A stretch of 64,000 nucleotides of DNA from Streptomyces ficellus (GTDB lineage Bacteria > Actinomycetota > Actinomycetes > Streptomycetales > Streptomycetaceae): contig NZ_CP034279.1 in assembly GCF_009739905.1 (NCBI RefSeq), positions 5,208,001 through 5,272,000 of the forward strand, written 5' to 3'. Numbering within the stretch: position 1 is the stretch's first letter; each line of letters opens with the position of its first letter. Positions 32,255 through 39,856 of this stretch are shown here, in pieces. A program made the position numbers and the translations under genes. The notes under the pieces were generated by a model. The model was given only the letters and a program-made list of their open reading frames with translations, was not told the origin of the DNA and did not search any database.

Positions 32255-34068
32255 CGGGCGTCGCCCTCCGCGAGGTCACGGAGCATGGTCCGCTTGCCCA
32301 TGGCTGCGTGCACGAGATCCTGCAACTGCTTGGAACGGTCGCGGTAGAACCGTTCGTAGTCGTTGTCGCGGAGTGCCTCGGGATCGATGAGGTGGGTGGC
32401 GAGTACGTCGTCGAACCACTCGGGGCGCATATCGGAGGCCGCGACCATGGTGGAGAGGTAGGACGCGGGCGCCCCGGTCATGTCCATCGCCGCGCGGTAG
32501 GACAGCGGAGTCTTGTTCACGATGGAGTTCGTGGGCAGGCCCTCACTGTTGCCCCGCCGGAACCAGGCCTTGGGGAAGATCTGCCGGACGTCCACGCTGT
32601 ACTCGTCCAGCCTGCCGGGGCTGAGCGGTCTGCCCGTGTGGTGCCAGTCCACCGCCCCCTGCTTGATCAGCAGGGCGTAGATGCCCTTGTAAGCGGCACT
32701 GTTGCGGGTGGTGAGGCTGTCGAGGCGGTCGGCGAAGAAGAAGGCGTCCGTGACGGTGTCGGGCGCCCGGTCGTCCTGCGCGATCCAGGGGACGAGCTGC
32801 TCGACGTCACGGGTGAAGCGGGTCTCGGTGGAGCCGCCGTACATCTCGCCGAGGACTCCGCACCAGTACCACTGCTCGGTCTTCTCCTCTGCTCCCAGGC
32901 CGTCCAGGGCCGTGTCGAGGATGGCGCGGACCGCCGCGAGCGGGACGAGCTGTGTCTTGTACGGCAGGTCGGCCGGGCGGACGATGCACTGCCGTTCCAG
33001 GAAGTCGCCCACCCAGGCGAAAGCTTCGGCGAGCTTCGGAGCCAGCCGGACGAAACCGACCAGCGGGAGGTCCAGCAGGTCCCGGCGTTTGCACGACACC
33101 GTCGCCCCGGTGCCCGCCTGCTTCCGCTCCCAGGTGCGTACCAGGGCAATGGCCTGCAGGAAGTCGATGCTGCTCAGCCCGTTCTCGACGCTGCCGTCCA
33201 GGCGTCCGAAGACCGGGTACTTGGCCGCCAGCCCCTGCTTGATCTCCCGCCACACCTCGGGGAGCTGGTAGTAGTCCCCGGTCCGCTCCACGTACTCGCG
33301 GTCCCCGGCATAGGTCGCGGTGAGCAGTTCGAAGACGTTCAGGGGCACACCGCCCGTGTTGACCCGCTCGAACACCGCGCAGACGGCGTCCATGGAGGTT
33401 GAGGCGCCCAGCCGGATCATCGGGACCTGGAAGGCACGGATCTGCTGGAGGACGGACTCGTCGAACTGGCCCCACAGATCCCAGTTCTGGTTCTCGTCCG
33501 CCTTGATGTACGACATCATCCACTGGTTCACGCGCTGGGCGTCGAAGACGAGATGCAGAGGGAAGAGACCGGCCGCGCACTCGCCCTCCGTGGTGCTCAA
33601 GTCCAGCACCACTGTGCGGTTGAAGTCCGTGCGGAGCACCTTGTCCGCCGGAACGGACAGGATGGCCTCGTCGCGGTCCGCGGACGGGCCGACAGCTTTG
33701 GCGATGTCGACGTAGTACCAGCGCTCGATGGGCTTGCCACGGGCGTCCGCGGTCTCCACCGGGGCGTCCAGCCACAGGGCCTGGAAAAGGGAGGTGAGGC
33801 GCTGCTGTCCGTCCAGCAGCAGGAGGTCCGCGGCCGGATCCCCGTCGGGGCGCGCTCCGGTAAGAGTTCGGGAACGGAATCTGGTGGCTCCGCCTGTCTG
33901 CAAGGTCATCACCACGCCGAGCGGATAGTCCAGCGTCACCGTCGCGATGATGGCGCGGATCCGGTCGTCGTCCCATTTCCAGTTCCGCTGGAAATCGGGC
34001 AACTGTAAGGACCCCGAGGCCACGTCCGCGAGTACGTCCTTCAGCTTCACATTGTCGAGTGCCGCCAC
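32251..34068 (-). CDS. DUF262 domain protein (GmrSD/ParB-like nucleotidase family)
   Basis: A 605-residue protein. The N-terminal DUF262 motifs are LPDFQRNWKWDDDRI (about residues 23-37) and LLLLDGQQRLTSL (about 82-94), the latter being the nucleotide-binding/hydrolysis signature of GmrS-type subunits. In the C-terminal third, YSVDVRQIFPKAWF (about 490-503) and NSIVNKTPLS (515-524) align with the HNH (DUF1524) core, but the usual His-His before IFP is Arg-Gln here, so nuclease activity may be lost. The start at GTG 34068 is preferred because longer reading would run into the divergent brxD leader; no strong ribosome site settles it. It is translationally coupled to the CBS/HEPN gene. In other BREX loci GmrSD-type enzymes are embedded as type IV restriction factors. 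Confidence 0.82.
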   Translation of the reverse strand: MAALDNVKLKDVLADVASGSLQLPDFQRNWKWDDDRIRAIIATVTLDYPLGVVMTLQTGGATRFRSRTLTGARPDGDPAADLLLLDGQQRLTSLFQALWLDAPVETADARGKPIERWYYVDIAKAVGPSADRDEAILSVPADKVLRTDFNRTVVLDLSTTEGECAAGLFPLHLVFDAQRVNQWMMSYIKADENQNWDLWGQFDESVLQQIRAFQVPMIRLGASTSMDAVCAVFERVNTGGVPLNVFELLTATYAGDREYVERTGDYYQLPEVWREIKQGLAAKYPVFGRLDGSVENGLSSIDFLQAIALVRTWERKQAGTGATVSCKRRDLLDLPLVGFVRLAPKLAEAFAWVGDFLERQCIVRPADLPYKTQLVPLAAVRAILDTALDGLGAEEKTEQWYWCGVLGEMYGGSTETRFTRDVEQLVPWIAQDDRAPDTVTDAFFFADRLDSLTTRNSAAYKGIYALLIKQGAVDWHHTGRPLSPGRLDEYSVDVRQIFPKAWFRRGNSEGLPTNSIVNKTPLSYRAAMDMTGAPASYLSTMVAASDMRPEWFDDVLATHLIDPEALRDNDYERFYRDRSKQLQDLVHAAMGKRTMLRDLAEGDAR

Positions 34069-34250
34069 GTTTCGTCCCGTTCCCCACCTTGGCGTATGTA
34101 CGGAGAGTGATTCCAGCAGTGTCTGCGGGTGACCGTCAACCGAATCGATGAAGACGGCGCCGCGCGACGGTGGTCGCGAGCCTCGACCTACCGGCCGCCG
34201 CAATCCTGCCCCTGTACGGGAATGCCCGCCGGAATGGAAGACTGGTCGCC

Positions 34251-35600
34251 GTGAGCACCACCGGATCTCAGCGCCCCGCCCTGGTGAGCGCCGCCCGCCG
34301 CCGTACCGTTATCGATGCGCTGCGGCGCGGTGCCGTACCCGACAGCGGACTCGACCTGCTGGCCACCGGGCTCGACCGGTTCGAAACGGCCCTGGACGCG
34401 GAACTGGACGCCGTGGCGTCCGGCGGCTCCGTGTTCAAGGCCGTGCGGGGTGAGTACGGGTCCGGCAAGACGTTCTTCACTCGCTGGCTGGGGGAGCGGG
34501 CCAAGCGGCGCAACTTCGCCGTGGCCGAGATTCAGGTATCGGAGAACGAGACCCCGTTGCACCGACTGGAGACGGTCTACCGGCGGCTCACCGAACGGCT
34601 CACCACCTCCAGTTTCCCGCCCAGCGCGCTGCGGCCCGTGGTCGACGCCTGGTTCTACGCCCTGGAGGAGGACGCCCTCGCCGCCGGCGCGACCGAGGAG
34701 GAACTCCCGAGAGAGGTGGAGCAGCTGCTTGTCGCGCGGCTCGCCGAGGTCTCCCGGCACGCCCCCTCGTTCGCCACCGCTCTGCGCGGCTACCGGGCCG
34801 CACTCATGGACGGTGACGAGGCGACCGCCGCAGCCGTCCTGGCGTGGCTCGGCGGCCAGCCGCACGTCGCGGCCTCCGCCCGCCGCTCCGCCGGGGTGAG
34901 GGGCGACCTCGACCACTTCGGCGCGCTCGGGTTCCTGCAGGGGCTCCTCACCGTGCTGCGCGACTCCGGGCACACCGGGCTTTTCGTCGTCCTCGACGAG
35001 GTGGAGACGCTCCAGCGGGTCCGGTCGGACGCTCGCGACAAGGCGCTCAACGCGTTGCGGCAGCTCATCGACGAGGTGCACTCGGGTCGCTTTCCCGGGC
35101 TCTACCTGGTCATCACGGGAACCCCTGCCTTCTACGACGGTCAGCAGGGCGTGCAGCGTCTGGCTCCGCTCGCTCAGCGTCTGGCCACCGATTTCACCAC
35201 CGAACCGCGGTTCGACAACCCTCGCGCCGTGCAGATCAGGCTTCCTGGCTTCAACCACGAGTCGCTGGTCGGACTCGGCCTCACCATCCGTGACCTGTAT
35301 GCCGATGCCGCGGAGACGCCAGAGCGTGTACGGAAGGTCGTCGACGACGCGTATGTCGCCGACCTCGCGGTGGCCGTCGGCGGGGCGCTGGGCGGGAAGG
35401 TCGGGGTGGCTCCCCGCCTGTTCCTGAAGAAGCTCGTCGGGGACGTCCTCGACCGTGTGGACCAGTTCGACGACTTCGACCCCCGGCAGCACTACCGGCT
35501 GACCGTCGCGAGCAGCGAACTCACCGACGTGGAACGCAACCTGGCCGCCGGGGTCGCCGGCGGCTCCGCGTCGGCCGACGACATCGACCTGGAGCTGTGA
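34251..35600 (+). CDS. brxD: BREX-2 system ATP-binding protein BrxD
   Basis: A 449-residue AAA-type ATPase. Walker A is GEYGSGKTFF (about residues 66-75). Walker B is LFVVLDEVE (about 244-252), with a sensor-like TGTPAFYDG following. The C-terminus contains a winged-helix-like region ending in acidic residues. BrxD and the helicase BrxHI complete the six-gene type 2 BREX set. The start is GTG 34251 (VSTTGSQRPALV), which fits the family N-terminus; a frame open to 34170 would invade the promoter region shared with the divergent DUF262 gene. The stop overlaps the brxHI start (TGATG), so the two are coupled. Confidence 0.92.
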   Translation: MSTTGSQRPALVSAARRRTVIDALRRGAVPDSGLDLLATGLDRFETALDAELDAVASGGSVFKAVRGEYGSGKTFFTRWLGERAKRRNFAVAEIQVSENETPLHRLETVYRRLTERLTTSSFPPSALRPVVDAWFYALEEDALAAGATEEELPREVEQLLVARLAEVSRHAPSFATALRGYRAALMDGDEATAAAVLAWLGGQPHVAASARRSAGVRGDLDHFGALGFLQGLLTVLRDSGHTGLFVVLDEVETLQRVRSDARDKALNALRQLIDEVHSGRFPGLYLVITGTPAFYDGQQGVQRLAPLAQRLATDFTTEPRFDNPRAVQIRLPGFNHESLVGLGLTIRDLYADAAETPERVRKVVDDAYVADLAVAVGGALGGKVGVAPRLFLKKLVGDVLDRVDQFDDFDPRQHYRLTVASSELTDVERNLAAGVAGGSASADDIDLEL

Positions 35601-37804
35601 TGGCGGCGGACGGGGGGAGTCCCGCCGGTACGGGCCCGGGCGAGGATGGAGCCGACGTACTCGACCGGCTGGATCCCGTCGTCCTGCACCATGTCGTCAA
35701 CACCCTCGGCTGGCCCGATCTGCGCCCCCTCCAGCGGGCCGCGATCAGACCGCTCATGGACGGACAGGACGCCGTGCTGCTGGCGCCGACAGCAGGCGGC
35801 AAGACCGAGGCGGCCTGCTTCCCCCTGCTGTCGGCGATGACCGAACAGAAGTGGACGGGTACCTCCGTCCTGTACCTGTGCCCGCTCAAAGCGCTCCTCA
35901 ACAACCTGGTCGGCCGCGTCGACTCCTACGCCCAGTGGTTGGGACGGCGCGCCGCGCTGTGGCACGGCGACATCAAGGAGTCGCAGCGGCAGCGCATTCG
36001 CACCGAGGCGCCGGACGTCCTGCTGACCACCCCCGAGTCGCTCGAAGCGATGCTGATCGGCGTCAAGACCGACCATGCGCGGCTCCTGGGGAGCGTGCGG
36101 GCCGTGGTCGTCGACGAGGTGCACGCCTTCGCCGGCGACGACCGGGGATGGCACCTGCTCGCCGTGCTCGAACGGCTGGAGAGGGTCACCGGACGGCCCA
36201 TCCAGCGCGTCGGGCTTTCCGCGACCGTAGGGAACCCCGGCCAACTGCTGCACTGGTTGCAGGGCGCCGGCGCCGGAAGTCGTACTGGGCAGGTCGTCGC
36301 CCCGGGGGTTCACCTGTCTCTTGGTGCCGGCGGAGCCGGGACGCCCGACAAGGCCGCCGCCGACCGACTCCCCAGCCCCGCGGGCGAGGTGGAACTCGAC
36401 TACGTGGGCTCCCTGGAGAACGCCGCCAAACTCATCGCCGCCCTGCACCGGGGAGAGAAACGGCTCGTCTTCTGCGACTCCCGCCGCCAGGTCGAGGAGC
36501 TGGGCGCCGCGCTCAGGGCCCGCGAGATGACCGTCTTCCTGTCCCACGCCTCCCTCTCGGTCGACGAACGCACCCGTTCCGAGCAGGCCTTCGCCGAGGC
36601 GCGTGACTGCGTCATCGTCTCCACCTCCACGCTCGAACTCGGCATCGACGTCGGTGACCTTGACCGCGTGATCCAGGTCGACGCACCGGCTTCCGTCGCC
36701 TCGTTCCTGCAACGCATCGGCCGCACCGGCCGACGCCCCGGCAGCGTACGCAACTGCCTGTTCCTCACCACCCGCAAGGAGACGCTGCTGCAGGCGGCGG
36801 GCCTGCTGTTGCTGTGGTCGCGAGGCTGGGTGGAGCCAGTCGTCCCGCCACCGGAGCCGCGCCACCTGGTGGCCCAGCAACTGCTCGCCGTAACCCTGCA
36901 ACAGCACAAGCTCGGCGACCAGCTGTGGGACCGGCAGTGGAACGGACTCGCCCCCTTCGACCGGTCCGCCGCCCCGATCCTGCGATTCCTCACCAAGGAA
37001 GGTTTCCTCGACACCGACGGCGGCATGCTGTTCGTCGGGCCGGAGGCGGAGCGCCGCTTCGGTAAGCGGCACTTCATCGAACTTACCGCGTCCTTCACCG
37101 CCCCGCCCCAGTTCACCGTCCTGTCCGGACGCACGGAGATCGGCCGGACCGACCCGAGCGTGCTCACCGAGGAGCGGCCCGGCCCCCGGCGGTTGCTGCT
37201 CGGTGGACGCAGCTGGCAGGTCACCTACATCGACTGGCTGCGCAAACGTGTCTTCGTCGAGCCCGCCGACATTGGCGGCATCGCCAAGTGGATGAACGGC
37301 GGCGTCGCCGGACTGTCGTACGCCCTGACGCGTGCCATGCGCGAGGTGCTGCTGGGCACTGACCCGCCCGTCTCCCTCACCCGGCGCGCGGAAGCGTGTC
37401 TGGCCGAACAGCGCGAGACCGACGCACCCGGCTCGGTGCACCCTGGCGGCACACTGATCACGCGCGTCGGCTCCGGCGTGCGCTGGTGGACCTGGGCCGG
37501 TTACCGCGCCAACGCGACCCTGGCGGCTACCCTCCAGTCGGTGACCGATCCCCTGCAGCGGCCCACCGACTGTTGGCTGCGCCTGCGTGAGAACCTTACT
37601 CTGGCGGATTGGCGTGCGGCCCGCGAGAACGTCGGTGAGAATCTCGTCCTGCCTGACGTGGATCGTCGGGCCGTACGCGGCCTCAAGTTCTCCGCCGCCC
37701 TGCCGGAACGCATCGCCGTGGCGACGGTGGCGGCCCGCTTGGCCGACTTCGAGAGCGCCCGCTCGGTGCTCCGTGAGTCGGTGCGCTTTCAGCCCGACGG
37801 CTGA
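35600..37804 (+). CDS. brxHI: BREX-2 system DEAD/DEAH helicase BrxHI
   Basis: A 734-residue superfamily 2 helicase of the Lhr-like type. Motifs in order: LAPTAGGKTEA (motif I, about residues 60-70), TTPESL (Ib), VVVDEVHAF (II, DEVH at about 172), GLSATVGNP (III, about 205), STSTLELGIDV (V) and QRIGRTGRRPG (VI, about 371-381). The C-terminal 250 residues hold the extra domain of this group. It is expected to unwind or translocate on DNA in the BREX response. ATG 35600, with GGAG five bases upstream, is preferred over the GTG three bases earlier. It follows brxD with a one-base overlap and ends before a small bidirectional hairpin. Confidence 0.93.
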   Translation: MAADGGSPAGTGPGEDGADVLDRLDPVVLHHVVNTLGWPDLRPLQRAAIRPLMDGQDAVLLAPTAGGKTEAACFPLLSAMTEQKWTGTSVLYLCPLKALLNNLVGRVDSYAQWLGRRAALWHGDIKESQRQRIRTEAPDVLLTTPESLEAMLIGVKTDHARLLGSVRAVVVDEVHAFAGDDRGWHLLAVLERLERVTGRPIQRVGLSATVGNPGQLLHWLQGAGAGSRTGQVVAPGVHLSLGAGGAGTPDKAAADRLPSPAGEVELDYVGSLENAAKLIAALHRGEKRLVFCDSRRQVEELGAALRAREMTVFLSHASLSVDERTRSEQAFAEARDCVIVSTSTLELGIDVGDLDRVIQVDAPASVASFLQRIGRTGRRPGSVRNCLFLTTRKETLLQAAGLLLLWSRGWVEPVVPPPEPRHLVAQQLLAVTLQQHKLGDQLWDRQWNGLAPFDRSAAPILRFLTKEGFLDTDGGMLFVGPEAERRFGKRHFIELTASFTAPPQFTVLSGRTEIGRTDPSVLTEERPGPRRLLLGGRSWQVTYIDWLRKRVFVEPADIGGIAKWMNGGVAGLSYALTRAMREVLLGTDPPVSLTRRAEACLAEQRETDAPGSVHPGGTLITRVGSGVRWWTWAGYRANATLAATLQSVTDPLQRPTDCWLRLRENLTLADWRAARENVGENLVLPDVDRRAVRGLKFSAALPERIAVATVAARLADFESARSVLRESVRFQPDG

Positions 37805-37878
37805 ATCGTCACTGTCTGGGAGGACACGGGCTCGCCCTCACGATACGTAGCCGTCAAGGTAGCCACATAAGCACCCTT

Positions 37879-37896
37879 CCTGCACGTTTGTGCAGG
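37879..37896. terminator. small hairpin between convergent brxHI and the next gene
   Basis: A perfect 7-bp stem CCTGCAC/GTGCAGG with GTTT loop, between the stop of brxHI and the end of the leftward hypothetical gene. It is short, so termination strength is uncertain. It marks the right edge of the defence island. Confidence 0.5.
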
Positions 37897-37921
37897 TCGT
37901 AGCGCTGTGACGGCTCTCGCG

Positions 37922-38845
37922 TCAGAGCAGCCAGACGTTCTCCACCGGGCTGGATGCCGCATAGCAGGCTTTCGCCAGCGAGGTGAAGGCGTCCCGCAGC
38001 TCCCGTACGGCGGTCGTGCCCGCGGCGCGGGTGATGGCCGGGGTGTCGGCGAGGGAGAGACAGTGGCGGCGGGCCGCGGTCAGTCGTTCGGCCGCCTCGT
38101 CGATGTCCAGTTCCGCGGCCACGGCCGCCAGGGGGGCGGTGGGCACCTCCCCGGTGAAGACGAACCCGTACCAGGCCGCGACGCCCCGGTCGCAGACGTC
38201 CACCGCCGTACGCAGCGCCCGGGCCCGCTGCGGCGTGGTGATCCGGGTGCCGATCATGGGCAGGGCGAGGGTGCCGGGCGGCAGGACACGGAACGCCGGA
38301 ACGACCAGGGCGTGCAGGTCCCTCGCGGCCTGCAGGAGAGGGTCCGTGATCGCCTTGGCCTCCGACCAGGACATGAGGTCGTCGCCGTCCTCCAGCTCCG
38401 CCGCGGCGGTCAGCCGGTTGAGCGGCTCGGCGAGCTCGGGTACGAGGGAGACGAGGTACGCGTCCGAGTCGTGCCCCTGGGGCCAGAGGGTGCCGGCGAG
38501 GCAGTGGGCGAGGACCGAACGGTGATAGGCGCCGGCCGCGGCCGCGGCCTCCCGCACGCTGTGGTGCGGGGTGCGGGCCGCCTTCTCCCGCTTCCTGTCC
38601 TTGTGGGCGTCCATGGCCGCCTGCGCCACGTACGTGCCGACCGCCACGGCGGGCGGCGCGGAACCGGTGCCGATCCGCCGCTGCGTGTCCTGGAACCGCA
38701 GGGCGCGGGTGGTGCCGGAGGTGGCTTCGGGGCGCGTGTCCACCGGGTCGAACCGTTCGGCCTCGGGGGGTCGCAGTTCCCGGGAGCCGCTGTAGGTGAG
38801 CCATGTGCCGTGGGCTATGGGCCGGGTGTCCCGCTCGCCTGCCAT
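37922..38845 (-). CDS. hypothetical protein, 307 aa
   Basis: The start is ATG 38845, with GGAGGGG six bases upstream; the frame is open further but without start signals. The product is Ala/Leu-rich and mainly helical, with no signal peptide. Segments SVREAAAAAGAYHRSVLAHCLAG and ALAVVAAELDI-like blocks suggest a helical bundle, and a Thr/Arg-rich N-terminus reads GTWLTYSGSRELRPPEAERF. No motif I can name. It lies just right of the BREX island, facing it convergently, and nothing ties it to defence. Confidence 0.7.
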   Translation of the reverse strand: MAGERDTRPIAHGTWLTYSGSRELRPPEAERFDPVDTRPEATSGTTRALRFQDTQRRIGTGSAPPAVAVGTYVAQAAMDAHKDRKREKAARTPHHSVREAAAAAGAYHRSVLAHCLAGTLWPQGHDSDAYLVSLVPELAEPLNRLTAAAELEDGDDLMSWSEAKAITDPLLQAARDLHALVVPAFRVLPPGTLALPMIGTRITTPQRARALRTAVDVCDRGVAAWYGFVFTGEVPTAPLAAVAAELDIDEAAERLTAARRHCLSLADTPAITRAAGTTAVRELRDAFTSLAKACYAASSPVENVWLL

Positions 38846-39009
38846 GGGCCCCTCCAACTCCGTTGCCGGTCGCCGGTGTTGTGCCCCTTCGGGCGGCTTT
38901 CGAACCCGCCGCTCGCCGCCCGGCCCTCCCTCGTACGGTCCGGCCCGTCCGACGCGCGTCCGACGCGTCCGACTCGTCCGCCTCTCCCTTCTCGGTGACA
39001 ATCGCGGGT

Positions 39010-39486
39010 ATGGACCACACGCCACAGGTCAGTGTCGTCACCGTCGAACGGCACATCGCCGCCCCCCGCGACCGTGTCTGGGAGGTGCTCACCGACCTGC
39101 ACGGCATGCCCGCCACGCTCAGCGGCGTCACCCATGTGGAGGTGCTCACCGAGGGGCCGTTCCAGGCGGGCAGCCGGTGGATCGAGACGCGGCGGATGTT
39201 CGGCAAGGAGGCCACCGAGGAGATGTGGGTGACCGCCTGCCAGGCCCCCTCGCACTACGTCGTGGAGGCCGAGTCGCGCGGTACGCACTACGTCTCCGAG
39301 TTCACGGTCCGCGAGACCGGGCCGGGGGAGACCCTCGTCCGGATGGCGTTCTCGGCACGCCCGCCCGGTGGTCTCGGCGGCCTGTTCGTGCGGCTGCTCG
39401 GCGGCCTCGGGCGCAGGGCGGTGGCCAAGGCGGTCGAACGGGACCTGGCCGACGTGGCGGTGGCGGCCGAGCGCCGCCCCGCCTAG
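39010..39486 (+). CDS. SRPBCC family protein (START/Bet v 1-like)
   Basis: A 158-residue protein with the ligand-binding helix-grip fold of the polyketide cyclase/START group: VERHIAAPRDRVWEVLTDLHGMPATL at the N-terminus, GSRWIETRRMFGKEATEEMWV in the middle, a long terminal helix GRRAVAKAVERDLADVAV. Such proteins bind hydrophobic ligands or remove them from reactions. The start is ATG 39010, and 33 bases separate it from the NTF2-like gene. With that gene and the FAD monooxygenase it forms a three-gene rightward unit that looks like a small oxidative modification operon; no substrate can be inferred. Confidence 0.85.
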   Translation: MDHTPQVSVVTVERHIAAPRDRVWEVLTDLHGMPATLSGVTHVEVLTEGPFQAGSRWIETRRMFGKEATEEMWVTACQAPSHYVVEAESRGTHYVSEFTVRETGPGETLVRMAFSARPPGGLGGLFVRLLGGLGRRAVAKAVERDLADVAVAAERRPA

Positions 39487-39519
39487 ACCCCAGCACTACA
39501 CGTATCCGAAGGAGACCTC

Positions 39520-39846
39520 GTGACCATTGCCGTGGAGCAGCTCACCGACCCCGCCGTCCGCGCGTTCGTGGCCGCCGTCAACGCGGGTGACCGCGACGGG
39601 TTCGCCGCCGCGCTCACACCGGGCGCGACCATGTCCGACGACGGTTCCGACCGGGACCTCGACCAGTGGGCGGAGAAGGAGATCTTCTCGTCCGGCGGCC
39701 ACATGGACGTCGAGTCGGAGCAGGCCGACGGCCGCGCCCTCGTCGTCCGCTACCGCAACGACACCTGGGGCGAGATGCGCACGGCGTGGCGGTTCGTGGT
39801 CGGAGACGACGGCAAGGTCAGCCGCTTCGAGACGGGCCAGGCGTAG
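39520..39846 (+). CDS. NTF2-like (SnoaL-type) small protein
   Basis: A 108-residue protein with the cone-shaped alpha+beta fold of the NTF2 superfamily: DPAVRAFVAAVNAGDRDGFAAALTPGATMSDDG, then a beta sheet ending WRFVVGDDGKVSRFETGQ. The start is GTG 39520, behind a good AAGGAG site. It is likely a ligand-binding or minor enzyme partner of the monooxygenase encoded ten bases downstream. Function is unproven. Confidence 0.82.
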   Translation: MTIAVEQLTDPAVRAFVAAVNAGDRDGFAAALTPGATMSDDGSDRDLDQWAEKEIFSSGGHMDVESEQADGRALVVRYRNDTWGEMRTAWRFVVGDDGKVSRFETGQA

Positions 39847-39856
39847 GGCCGGCGGC

